Source of the DNA: an uncultured Eggerthella sp.
GTDB lineage: Bacteria; Actinomycetota; Coriobacteriia; Coriobacteriales; Eggerthellaceae
DNA: 64,000 nucleotides
Assembly (NCBI GenBank): GCA_900546175.1
Contig: URBX01000004.1
Location: 1 to 64,000, forward strand
Reading direction: 5' to 3'
The translations under genes and the position numbers were made by a program. This document shows positions 50,719-59,234 of this stretch, piece after piece. Every line of letters starts with the position of its first letter. Within the stretch, counting starts at the first letter, position 1. Under the pieces are notes generated by a model. That model did no database searches and was not told where the DNA came from. It was given only the letters and a program-made list of their open reading frames with translations.

Positions 50719-52062
50719 CTATAAAACTGATAGATATCTATCAAGTTCCCACTGAGTTACTGATGCTTGATACTTATCCCATTCACGTTGTTTGTACTTC
50801 ACTAAGAAGCTGTGAATATGCTCTCCCAGAACTTCTTTCATCAATTCAGACTGCTCAAACAGTTTTACTGCCTCACCTAATGATTCTGGCAATACCGGAA
50901 TATTATTTTTCTTAAGCAAATCGCGGCTTGCTCTGAAAATTCGGCTGTCTTCAAATGGTGCAACCAAAGGCAACTCCTCTTCTACTCCCTTCATGCCAGC
51001 GGCCAAGCATACGGCGAATACCAAATAAGGATTTGCCGAAGGATCAGGATTTCGAAGCTCAATACGACATGCAGATTCCTTGTTTGGCTTATAGCCAGGG
51101 ATTCGAATAAGAGCACTACGGCTATTACGTGCCCAAGTGATATGAACAGGAGCCTCTCCTCCAGGAACAAGACGTTTATACGAATTAATAGTTGGATTCG
51201 TAATCAAAGAAAACTCTGGAGCATACTTCATTAATCCAGCAATGTAGTGCTTTGCAATCTTTGAAAGACCGTAGCCGTCAGGATCGTTTGGATCAAAGAA
51301 AGCATTATTTCCTTCTTCGTCAAACAAGCTTTGATGAATATGCATTCCTGAGCCAGGCTGGTCCGCCATTGGCTTTGGCATAAACGACGCATATACCCCG
51401 TGCTTATGAGCAATCTCCTTTACGACCATCTTGTAGGTCATCACGTTATCAGCCATAGTAAGAGCGTCTGAATAGCGAAGATCAATTTCCTGCTGAGAAG
51501 GACCATTTTCGTGATGGGAATACTCTACGGGAATACCCATCTTTTCAAGGGTAAGAATGGTGTCACGACGCATATCACTTGCCATGTCAAGAGAAGTTAA
51601 GTCGAAATAGCCACCATTGTCCAATACTTCAGTACCCTTCGAATCCTTGAAGTAATAGTATTCTAGTTCAGGACCAACATTCATGGTGTAACCCATGTTC
51701 TGAACCTTAGTAGCAATGCGCTTCAAAACTTCTCGAGAGTCACCTTCAAAAATTTCCCCTTGAGGAGTTTTGATAGAGCAGAACATTCTTCCAACTGCAT
51801 CCTGCTCAGGACGCCATGGAAGAATCTGAAAAGTTGATGGATCAGGGTAAGCAAGCATGTCTGATTCGTGAGAGAAAGAGAAACCTTGAATGCAGGCAGC
51901 ATCAAAGCCCATTCCCTCTTCAAATGCGTTTTCAAGTTCAGAAGGAATTACCGCAAAAGACTTCATATTGCCCAATACGTCACAAAACCAAAAACGAACA
52001 AAATGAACGTCTCGTGCGTTAATTGTCTTTAACACAAAGTCTTTTTGTGGGTTGTAAACCAT
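50719..52062 (-). CDS. glnA: Glutamine synthetase, type I
   Basis: It joins ammonia to glutamate with ATP and is the main nitrogen-assimilation enzyme. The 447-aa protein has the expected motifs: MNVGPELEYYYF, NGPSQQEIDLRYSDAL, PGSGMHIHQSLFDEEGNNAF, NPTINSYKRLVPGGEAPVHITWARNSRSALIRIP and RIELRNPDPSANPYLVFA. Its length fits the GSI-alpha group, which is not controlled by adenylylation. A GlnR-like box lies 105 nt upstream of the start. The GlnR-like gene follows directly. Confidence 0.96.
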   Translation of the reverse strand: MVYNPQKDFVLKTINARDVHFVRFWFCDVLGNMKSFAVIPSELENAFEEGMGFDAACIQGFSFSHESDMLAYPDPSTFQILPWRPEQDAVGRMFCSIKTPQGEIFEGDSREVLKRIATKVQNMGYTMNVGPELEYYYFKDSKGTEVLDNGGYFDLTSLDMASDMRRDTILTLEKMGIPVEYSHHENGPSQQEIDLRYSDALTMADNVMTYKMVVKEIAHKHGVYASFMPKPMADQPGSGMHIHQSLFDEEGNNAFFDPNDPDGYGLSKIAKHYIAGLMKYAPEFSLITNPTINSYKRLVPGGEAPVHITWARNSRSALIRIPGYKPNKESACRIELRNPDPSANPYLVFAVCLAAGMKGVEEELPLVAPFEDSRIFRASRDLLKKNNIPVLPESLGEAVKLFEQSELMKEVLGEHIHSFLVKYKQREWDKYQASVTQWELDRYLSVL

Positions 52063-52167
52063 GACTTACCTTTCTTTCAGGGATTGTTGTATCTCATTGT
52101 CAGGACAATTATTCCAAAAATGCCTTATGCAATCCTCTACTTTAAGCCTTCATTTAAGCACAGAATT

Positions 52168-52183
52168 ATTTCTACTTCGTAAC
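52168..52183 (-). promoter_or_regulatory. Candidate GlnR box upstream of glnA
   Basis: On the minus strand GTTAC (52179-52183) and GAAAT (52168-52172) are separated by 6 nt, close to the actinobacterial GlnR consensus GTNAC-N6-GAAAC. A second dyad, ATTGTC-AG-GACAAT (52096-52109), lies between it and the glnA start. No clear -35/-10 pair was placed. Confidence 0.45.
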
Positions 52184-52287
52184 GAAATATACGACAAAAA
52201 GAAGGCTTTAGATAAGTTTGCTACAGAATAGAATTGCACATTAGCGCTCTTCATCCCAATATGTTATAGCGTCTTTCCTTGTTGGCT

Positions 52288-54780
52288 TTAATTATCAAAA
52301 TTGAGAGAGAAATATCCTGTCTGAGAGCTGATGTTTCTCCCTATAAAAGGATCACCCTCAAGACTGTATCGAGGCCAACGATACTGGAAAAAAGCGCGTT
52401 CTTTCTCAATGCGCAACTGCTGATCGGGCGTAAATTCGTGGCCAAGTGTTGCACGCTCCCGATGGAAAAGCTCTACCGAAGGATTGATAGCAACGTAATA
52501 ACCTTCTTTTAAGACACGTAGACAAAAATCGATATCAGAGTAGTAAATATTGAATCGTTCCTCAAGCCCACCAAGCTTTTCAAATAATGTTCGTTTAACC
52601 ATTAAACAAGCACCTGAGACCGCCGATACATTATTTGCCACCACAAAACGTTTTTCGTATCCAGAATAAGTTCTTGCGCAGTGAGCACCAATGTTACTAA
52701 TATGGCCTCGTTTTCCAACCGCATACCCTGCATGCTGAACAGTTTGATCAGCAAAGAGGAGTTTTCCTCCTACAACACCAATATCGCCTCGAGAACACTG
52801 ACCAATAAGCTTTTCAAGAGCATTTTCAGTAATCATTTCCGTATCGTTATGCAAAAGCAAGAGATAATCGCTTTTACAAGTACGCGCCGCAGCATTAATC
52901 ATTCGCGCATAGTGAAACGGTTTGTCATACTTAAATAAGCGAACCGATACTTTGCTTGAGCTCTGCAAAGCGGCATACAAATTAAAGGTTTCTCGCTCTA
53001 CGCTCTGGTTATCAATAATTACAATTTCGTACCGTGAAAAGCTATTACTCTCCATAATGGAAGTAATACACCTCTCTAATAAAGCACTTTGATCCTTTGT
53101 GGGAATCAAAATTGAAACCGTAGAGGAATCATCTTCTTCAAGATAATAGTCAACGGTATAGCTCTCACGCTGAGCATCAATAAGAACACGTGCCTTAATA
53201 CCCTTTTGTAAAAGATGAGCCGCAAGTACCTTTCTTCCAAAATAGAGAGGATTGTTTCGATCTTCCATAAACTCATTTATGTCCATATTGGAAGAAATAA
53301 TCTCTTCTTCATAAGGATAGACGTGATAAAGAACTAAAGGAATGTGCTCGATGCATGAAGCAACAAGGGTTGATTTCAAAGCCAAGTCATAGCTAAATGC
53401 TTGAGCAGTAAAGCCGTACTCTTTCGCAATTGAATCAATTACGCCCCGTGAGAGCATTACAAATAAACCAAAGTAATTAAATGAATATAAGTAGTCAGGA
53501 GAATACTCGGGTTTAAGATGGGGATGAATCTGATATCCCTCACTGTCAACATCATCATGATCACTATAGAGCACGCATGTTTTATAGCGACTACCATTTG
53601 CTTGGTTCATATCGTCTTCTGCTTTTAATTCGTTGAGACGTCTTACGTACTCAAAGAGCGCATCACTTGCAAGAAGCACTTCTTGAGAAACTACCGCACA
53701 ATACTCCCCTTGCGATTGAAGCAAACCAGTCAACACTACCGCCGAAGCCGTGGAGGAATCATCCATTTTAATTCTCTTTATTCGACTATCTTCCTCCCAG
53801 AGAGAAAAGTAGTCTTTATACGTGTCATCATTGAGACATGCATCAACCACAATCAACTCAAAAGTGCCATACGTTTGATTCATTATCGGATCGACAACTT
53901 CGCAAAGACGCTCCTTATTACAAGAAACAAGAGGAAGCACTAAGCTGATAGTTGGTCTAAACGGAAGAGTGTTAGAACGCTGCAAGGCAATATCGGCTAA
54001 GGAAGGTTCATGCTCTCTAAGCCATTCGCCATAACGAGGGTCTTCGGAAGCCGGACACGATTCTTTCTTAAACAACTCCCACAACAGACGATAGGTTTCG
54101 TCACAAAACATACCAAAACCACCTGGAATGCGGTCTTCTTCGTCGTACGCAATAACGCAAAAGTCTTTATCAGTCTTATCTACTAGAACCGAGAATCCCA
54201 GCTGGAGGCGATCTTTATCACCAAACCTTTGAGCGGGACACACCTCTTCGAAGAGAGGAAACACCGGCAAATCAATCTCTTTTCCCCGCGCATCCATAAA
54301 ACGAACAAGAACATTACTCTCGTTCATTTTAGGCATATCCACCAGCATCTTAACCACCAGTGAATCTTCGGTTTCAATGACGTGAGAAAAATAAATGCTC
54401 ATGCGCTCAGCACAATATTCATGCTCAATGTCCAGCATGTCGGTAATGAGCTCATTACGTACAAGGCTATTTATTCGAGTTCTCAAACGGACAGAGTTGA
54501 GCTCAACGGTGAGACATGATGTTTCTACCGGTTCTCCCTTTTCGTATTCAGTAAAAACTAAATCAACCTCACGAACAGAGAGGAAAGGAAGAACCACAAT
54601 ATAGTTTGCTAAAGACGAATCGTTAGCTAGCGTAAAAGGAAAAAGATGAGAAGGAATCACCGACTCATCTTTCAAAAGAGCCTCAAGCCTCAAAAGAGCA
54701 TCAGGACGCATCTTGTCAATTACCAGCTGAAGATAAACTTTGCCATCTCCGTGACAAATACTTTCCAAACGGACATTCAT
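52288..54780 (-). CDS. Double-domain family 2 glycosyltransferase
   Basis: An 830-aa surface-glycan glycosyltransferase. Residues 1-270 are a beta-rich N-terminal region with no name I can give. Two GT-A domains follow: the first near 285 (PTISLVLPLVSCNKERLCEVVDPIMNQTYGTFELIVVDA), the second near 545 (STVSILIPTKDQSALLERCITSIME ... DYLLLLHNDTEMI ... FNIYYSDIDFCLRVLKEGYYVAINPSVELFHRERATLGH), which holds the DxD-like and ED-type motifs of rhamnosyl-type enzymes. No membrane helix is seen. The next gene upstream is a paralogue, 2 nt away. Sugar and acceptor are not known. Confidence 0.85.
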   Translation of the reverse strand: MNVRLESICHGDGKVYLQLVIDKMRPDALLRLEALLKDESVIPSHLFPFTLANDSSLANYIVVLPFLSVREVDLVFTEYEKGEPVETSCLTVELNSVRLRTRINSLVRNELITDMLDIEHEYCAERMSIYFSHVIETEDSLVVKMLVDMPKMNESNVLVRFMDARGKEIDLPVFPLFEEVCPAQRFGDKDRLQLGFSVLVDKTDKDFCVIAYDEEDRIPGGFGMFCDETYRLLWELFKKESCPASEDPRYGEWLREHEPSLADIALQRSNTLPFRPTISLVLPLVSCNKERLCEVVDPIMNQTYGTFELIVVDACLNDDTYKDYFSLWEEDSRIKRIKMDDSSTASAVVLTGLLQSQGEYCAVVSQEVLLASDALFEYVRRLNELKAEDDMNQANGSRYKTCVLYSDHDDVDSEGYQIHPHLKPEYSPDYLYSFNYFGLFVMLSRGVIDSIAKEYGFTAQAFSYDLALKSTLVASCIEHIPLVLYHVYPYEEEIISSNMDINEFMEDRNNPLYFGRKVLAAHLLQKGIKARVLIDAQRESYTVDYYLEEDDSSTVSILIPTKDQSALLERCITSIMESNSFSRYEIVIIDNQSVERETFNLYAALQSSSKVSVRLFKYDKPFHYARMINAAARTCKSDYLLLLHNDTEMITENALEKLIGQCSRGDIGVVGGKLLFADQTVQHAGYAVGKRGHISNIGAHCARTYSGYEKRFVVANNVSAVSGACLMVKRTLFEKLGGLEERFNIYYSDIDFCLRVLKEGYYVAINPSVELFHRERATLGHEFTPDQQLRIEKERAFFQYRWPRYSLEGDPFIGRNISSQTGYFSLNFDN

Positions 54781-54782
54781 TC

Positions 54783-57287
54783 TTAGTACTCCTCAGGAGA
54801 AGAATAATCAGGCATTGCGAAATAAGGATTTGAACTATCCAGGTTTGCGTTATAGAAAGGGTCACCCTTCACATATAGTTCAGGCCACAAATATTCTAGC
54901 AATGCAGCCTCTTTGCGAATTTTAATTCTGAGAGCCTTAGAGTAATTTCTTGCACGAGAAACTGACTTATAGTGACTCATCACTGCATAAGGAGTATAAA
55001 CCGTGTAATAACCCTTTGAAGCTGCTTTCAAACAGAAATCCACATCGGAATATGAGAGAGAAAACTCTTCAGTAAAGCCACCAATCTCATCAAAAACACT
55101 TCGACGAACAAGCATGCAGTCACCTGATACCGCAGAAACATTCTGCGGGATAATAGCGCGATTTTGATAGCCATTCCAATCACGAGGCATATAGCGAGAG
55201 AGCGTTGTGATGACTTTTTCTCCACCTACCACAATACCTGCATTTTCAACAGAACCATCAATGTAGAGCTGCTTTGGACCTACAATACCTACCTCGGGTG
55301 ATTGGAAATAGCCTACCATTACTTTTAGGAATTCATCTGAAAGCACCTTTGCGTCTTCAGTTAAAAACAACAGGAAATCAGACTGAGTATTTTTTGCAGC
55401 GAAATTTGCAATTTCTGCAAGATTAAACTCGTTATTCCAAGTCAGAACTTGAAGGTTATTGTGCTTTTCAATAAGAGAGCCATAACAATCGCGCAGCTCT
55501 TCATTGCTAGAAGCGTCTACTACAACTACCTCATACTCCCGATAAGACAACCTGCCAAAAAGAGTATTAAGACACTTAGATAAGACTTCAATATCCCCCA
55601 GCGAAGGAATAATAATGCTTACCTTCTGACGACAATCAGTAATATGGCGAACCTGATAGTGGAATGGAATATTCGAACTGATTACCTCTGCTTTAATACC
55701 TACTCTCTTACAATGGTTAAGCAGCGCTCTTCTTCCTTCTTCTTGAGAATCCTGAGAATGGACACCAAATAGCGGGTTTGCTCCATAACGAAGATGGTAC
55801 AAAACACGAGGAACATGACACACTTTTCGCGCTGTTTCGCAAAGCTGCAGAATAGTGTCATATTCAAACGCAGAACCATATGAAAAATCATGCATATTCA
55901 ACTGATCAATCAAGGTTTTTCTTACCGAGATAAACCCTTTAATATAGTTATAGCAGCGAAGCATTTCTGGAGAATAGTCAGGCTTGAAAATTGGATTAGA
56001 GTGGATTCCGCTAGCGTCTACTGTATCAACATCGCTATAGAAGAAATCACATTCGGGAGTTTCATTTACCGTACGCACAATCTCGAAAAGAGCATCGTGA
56101 GCAAGTTTATCTGAAGCGCGGACAACAGAAACAAATTCACCCTCAACTGCGGCAAGACCAGAGTAAAGGCGAACTTCATCTGAAGGATTAATCATATAAA
56201 TGCGATCATCTTTAAAGGCGCTTACGATATCAACAATTGATTGGCGATATTCAGAGATATTTACTAGAATAAGTTCCCATTTTTCGTACGTTTGAGTGCG
56301 CATAGAGCTGATGAGCTCAAAAAGATGATGCACCGGGTCATCATTAAGGAGACAGACAACGCTAATTAATGGCTCATACTCAAAACGAGAAGAAACCTGC
56401 TGGAGCATAGTTGGCAAATCAACGGCATGAACCTCATTGAACCAGGAATTGTAATTCTCATCATCAAAAGCGTTTGTTGTTTTATGATAAAACTCTTCCA
56501 AAAGAGCCTCTTTGCTTCCTTCGCCAAGCATAGCAAAACCAGGAAGAACGCCCCCTTGAGTATCGGTTGCGCAGAAACAAACACCTTCTTGGTCTTTATT
56601 TATTAAGAAGCTCACCGCCATATGACGTCTCTCAAAAGAACCAAAATCAATTGCATGAGAGACACTATCTTCAATTACATAGGAATCAAGAAATAGTCGC
56701 CTTCCCTTTTGATCAAGGAAGTCGAATTCGATAACACTTTCCTCGTGAAACGGCATCTCAACCGCTGCAGTAATTAATATTTGGTTCTGATCTTCTACCG
56801 CACGAATGAAGTCAATATGAATACGGTCGTGAATATAAGAACCGTCAAGCTTTTCTATTGCATTGCCTTCATCATCATAGAATCGTGACGCAACCATGGT
56901 TGACCACTGAATTGAAGGAAGATCAAGCTTCTTCACGCATGAAATAATAGTGGAACCTTTTGAGTCAATTGCGCGAAATTCCAAAACAAAGCGTTTAATA
57001 GAAAGCCAAGGAAGAACAATTACGAAATGCCTTACTTCAGCAGCAGTGCGAAAACGCACGCCAGAAAGAGCCGTTTCGGAAGAAGTAAGGGTTCCATCAA
57101 AAAGAACAGATTCTAGGTCAAGAAAATTATCTTCCGCACAATAAGCAAACGTGTCAGAAGGAATATGTAAGCCCGATTCAGTTGAGGCAGAAAGAATCAT
57201 TGGAAGACGCTCGTCGTAGCCAGTTATCTCGGCCAATATATACGCTTTATCCCCAAACCTGCGCAAAGTCTTGAATTGAACGTTCAT
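54783..57287 (-). CDS. Double-domain family 2 glycosyltransferase, paralogue
   Basis: An 834-aa protein with the same layout as its downstream neighbour: an N-terminal beta-rich region (MNVQFKTLRRFGDKAYI), a first GT-A domain near 285 (PLISVVCLLNDDPVHHLFELISSMRTQTYEKWELILVN) and a second near 550 (QKVSIIIPSLGDIEVLSKCLNTLFGRLSYREYEVVVVD ... DFLLFLTEDAKVLSDEFL ... LSYSDVDFCLKAASKGYYTVYTPYAVMSHYKSVSRARN). The two genes probably arose by duplication and add successive sugars of one polymer. The GtrA gene lies upstream on the same strand, about 85 nt away. Confidence 0.85.
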   Translation of the reverse strand: MNVQFKTLRRFGDKAYILAEITGYDERLPMILSASTESGLHIPSDTFAYCAEDNFLDLESVLFDGTLTSSETALSGVRFRTAAEVRHFVIVLPWLSIKRFVLEFRAIDSKGSTIISCVKKLDLPSIQWSTMVASRFYDDEGNAIEKLDGSYIHDRIHIDFIRAVEDQNQILITAAVEMPFHEESVIEFDFLDQKGRRLFLDSYVIEDSVSHAIDFGSFERRHMAVSFLINKDQEGVCFCATDTQGGVLPGFAMLGEGSKEALLEEFYHKTTNAFDDENYNSWFNEVHAVDLPTMLQQVSSRFEYEPLISVVCLLNDDPVHHLFELISSMRTQTYEKWELILVNISEYRQSIVDIVSAFKDDRIYMINPSDEVRLYSGLAAVEGEFVSVVRASDKLAHDALFEIVRTVNETPECDFFYSDVDTVDASGIHSNPIFKPDYSPEMLRCYNYIKGFISVRKTLIDQLNMHDFSYGSAFEYDTILQLCETARKVCHVPRVLYHLRYGANPLFGVHSQDSQEEGRRALLNHCKRVGIKAEVISSNIPFHYQVRHITDCRQKVSIIIPSLGDIEVLSKCLNTLFGRLSYREYEVVVVDASSNEELRDCYGSLIEKHNNLQVLTWNNEFNLAEIANFAAKNTQSDFLLFLTEDAKVLSDEFLKVMVGYFQSPEVGIVGPKQLYIDGSVENAGIVVGGEKVITTLSRYMPRDWNGYQNRAIIPQNVSAVSGDCMLVRRSVFDEIGGFTEEFSLSYSDVDFCLKAASKGYYTVYTPYAVMSHYKSVSRARNYSKALRIKIRKEAALLEYLWPELYVKGDPFYNANLDSSNPYFAMPDYSSPEEY

Positions 57288-57371
57288 AACGCTAATTCCT
57301 TCCTTATCTGCCTAAAACAAATTGCGGAGCTCGTTTTTTGTAATTATTCTATTTTAACTGGAAAAGAGAAA

Positions 57372-57761
57372 TTATTCTTTAGCTTCTAAGAAGACCTTAC
57401 GAGATACAAAATTCCACACCATAACCAATGCTGTTACCACAATCTTCGAAATACGATAATCAACCAAGAAGAGGTCAACAAAGACATACATGAAGATATC
57501 ATTGAGAATCAAGCCCACAACTGACAGCAAAACAAAGATGATAAATTCCCTACGGCGACTCATAGAGTCTTTTCGCTTGAACACAAAACGCATAGAAGCG
57601 AAGTAGTTAAAGATAACTGAAACAATAAAAGCAACGGTGGTACTAATCAGGTATGGAACACCAAATACCTCCGTCAAGAAAACCATTGTGCCAAAGTCAA
57701 TAAAGAAGGCAATAAAGCCCACCACACCAAATTTCATTATTTGAGCAATTAACTTTTGCAC
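57372..57761 (-). CDS. GtrA family membrane protein
   Basis: A 129-aa protein with four membrane helices (FGVVGFIAFFIDFGTMVFLTEVFGVPYLISTTVAFIVSVIFNYFASMRFVF is the GtrA signature, followed by FVLLSVVGLILNDIFMYVFVDLF and a last helix). GtrA proteins are thought to flip lipid-linked sugars or help glycosylation of surface polymers. GTG 57761 has GAGGAG 5-6 nt upstream. Position just before two glycosyltransferases on the same strand supports a joint glycan pathway. Confidence 0.88.
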   Translation of the reverse strand: MQKLIAQIMKFGVVGFIAFFIDFGTMVFLTEVFGVPYLISTTVAFIVSVIFNYFASMRFVFKRKDSMSRRREFIIFVLLSVVGLILNDIFMYVFVDLFLVDYRISKIVVTALVMVWNFVSRKVFLEAKE

Positions 57762-57862
57762 TAAAACTCCTCTAAGAACATTTCTTTACACAACGATCAA
57801 TTCTCAACAATACTTTTCCGATAAACCATTGTAATCAGAAGGAAATCTATCCGAAAAATTAC

Positions 57863-57891
57863 ATAAAAAAAGACTCTGTTACCAGAGTCTT
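57863..57891 (-). terminator. Terminator of tRNA-Glu
   Basis: AAGACTCT (57870-57877) pairs with AGAGTCTT (57884-57891) over GTTACC; on the minus strand seven Ts follow. Confidence 0.82.
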
Positions 57892-57898
57892 GAATACT

Positions 57899-57974
57899 TG
57901 GTGCCCCCAACGGGAGTCGAACCCGTGTTTCAGCCTTGAAAGGGCCGCGTCCTAGGCCTCTAGACGATGGGGAC
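57899..57974 (-). tRNA. tRNA-Glu (UUC)
   Basis: A 76-nt gene with encoded CCA. The acceptor stem GTCCCCA pairs with TGGGGGC; the anticodon loop CTTTCAA gives UUC; the T arm has GGTTCGACTC. It is the substrate of the GltX encoded at 7645-9135. Confidence 0.97.
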
Positions 57975-58000
57975 GGACACGCTGACTTGCAGCTCGATTA

Positions 58001-58028
58001 TTATTACAAAGCACAAAATAAAACGCAA
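58001..58028 (-). promoter_or_regulatory. tRNA-Glu promoter
   Basis: On the minus strand TTGCGT (58023-58028) and TAATAA (58001-58006) are 16 nt apart, 26 nt before the tRNA. It has the same TTGCGT-N16 form as the tRNA-Asp promoter in this window. The rest of the gap up to 58238 shows no gene. Confidence 0.6.
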
Positions 58029-58238
58029 GTGTTTTTCTTTACTTTTTTTACAAAAATCCCCTTTTTTAGGTAATTTCCTTTTCGATCTTCCTGCGATTTA
58101 ACTAATTTCACGCATTGTCTTTTTTGAACACGTCCATAAAGTATCCCATTTTTTCCGTTTAGCGAAAGATTATGGCAGAATGCCTCAAGGTTACTTAAAG
58201 TATTCTGAGGTATTACAAGAATAACTAGTAGGAAACTC

Positions 58239-58562
58239 ATGCAAATTGCTGTTGCTAGTGAAGGTTTGAACGTATGCCCTATCTATAGCGCCTGTTCAAA
58301 CTTTAACTACTACAAAATTGAAGACGGAAAAATTGTAGCCTCTCGTAACCTTCCTAGCCAAGGCCATCTCTGTGGTTCACAAGCAAATTTCCTTCGCCAG
58401 ATTGAAGTGAAAGTTCTTCTTTGCAACAGAATTCAGAATAAAGAAATTGATTCCCTCAATGCTGCAGGCATCACCGTTATCTCGAATGTCTCAGGACGCG
58501 CAATTGATTGCGTAAGCGACTACCTTAACGACACTCTTGAAGATTACGAAGTTTTCGAATAA
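58239..58562 (+). CDS. NifX/NifB-type dinitrogenase iron-molybdenum cofactor domain protein
   Basis: A 107-aa small protein of the NifX/NafY superfamily. The sequence starts MQIAVASEGLNVCPIYSACSNFNYYKIEDGKI and has the GQANFLRQIEVKVLLCNRIQNKEIDSLNAAGITVI core. Members bind metal-sulfur clusters in nitrogenase assembly, but short versions are common in anaerobes without nitrogenase and their job is unclear. The Cys at 13, 19 and 45 could bind a cluster. ATG 58239 has TAGGA 7 nt upstream. It stands between two minus-strand tRNAs with no partner gene. Confidence 0.85.
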   Translation: MQIAVASEGLNVCPIYSACSNFNYYKIEDGKIVASRNLPSQGHLCGSQANFLRQIEVKVLLCNRIQNKEIDSLNAAGITVISNVSGRAIDCVSDYLNDTLEDYEVFE

Positions 58563-58669
58563 ACCAACCAAAAAGGGGTTAACCCACCGGTACGCAGGTT
58601 GTGCCTAAACTCCTCCTTACAGGACAAAATGCACCAGCAATGCCTAAACTCCCACTCTATTTCACGAAA

Positions 58670-58699
58670 AAAGCCTAGCAACAATCGTTACTAGGCTTT
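58670..58699 (-). terminator. Terminator of tRNA-Ala
   Basis: AAAGCCTAG (58670-58678) pairs with CTAGGCTTT (58691-58699), and on the minus strand TTTTTTCG follows. Confidence 0.82.
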
Positions 58700-58706
58700 G
58701 AATAAT

Positions 58707-58782
58707 TGGTGGAGCATACGGGGATCGAACCCGTGACCTCTTGGCTGCCAGCCAAGCGCTCTCCCAGCTGAGCTAATGCCCC
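58707..58782 (-). tRNA. tRNA-Ala (GGC)
   Basis: A 76-nt gene with encoded CCA. The acceptor stem GGGGCAT pairs with ATGCTCC (one G-T pair); the anticodon loop CTGGCAG gives GGC; the T arm has GGTTCGATCC. Confidence 0.97.
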
Positions 58783-58795
58783 TTGAGCGTCATAC

Positions 58796-58825
58796 AGTAT
58801 ATAAGGAGAAGCGGTTAATCGTCAA
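58796..58825 (-). promoter_or_regulatory. tRNA-Ala promoter
   Basis: On the minus strand TTGACG (58820-58825) and TATACT (58796-58801) are 18 nt apart, 13 nt before the mature tRNA. Confidence 0.75.
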
Positions 58826-58865
58826 GTAAACTCTTTTCTCCCAAACAACTAACCTCTATGAAAGA

Positions 58866-59165
58866 TTAGTCCTTTACTGAAGGATAAAATACTGCACTAT
58901 CAAAGATTTCAGTTAATGACTTACCCTCAACAAAAGGAAGAGTAATAAACTCAGACAAAGTTGGAACAAGTTCAGAGCAATCTACGTAGTGATCTTTTTC
59001 ATTAAGAGATGAAGTGTCCTGAGCACGCCAATAAGAGCAGTTTACATCAGTGATGTAAAAGAGCTGACCACCTACTTCCGTATACACAGAATGGTTACCC
59101 ATAAGATAGACAACCAGTTCATCCATGTTAGTAAAAGTTATTGGTTCTGTTGCCTTGCGTCCCAT
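58866..59165 (-). CDS. Hypothetical protein, 99 aa
   Basis: A small soluble protein I do not recognise. It begins MGRKATEPITFTNMDELVVYL and has FYITDVNCSYWRAQDTSSLNEKDHYVDCSELV in the middle; no signal peptide or helix is present. Coding is supported by an AAAGGAG ribosome site 5 nt before ATG 59165 and by an unbroken, mixed-composition sequence. It stands alone between tRNA-Ala and the U32 peptidase gene. Nothing in the context suggests a job. Confidence 0.65.
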   Translation of the reverse strand: MGRKATEPITFTNMDELVVYLMGNHSVYTEVGGQLFYITDVNCSYWRAQDTSSLNEKDHYVDCSELVPTLSEFITLPFVEGKSLTEIFDSAVFYPSVKD

Positions 59166-59234
59166 AAGAACTCCTTTCCTAGGTTAATTCGAATGATAGC
59201 AATAAAATCGCAGACAGACCAATGATTTAAGGCA

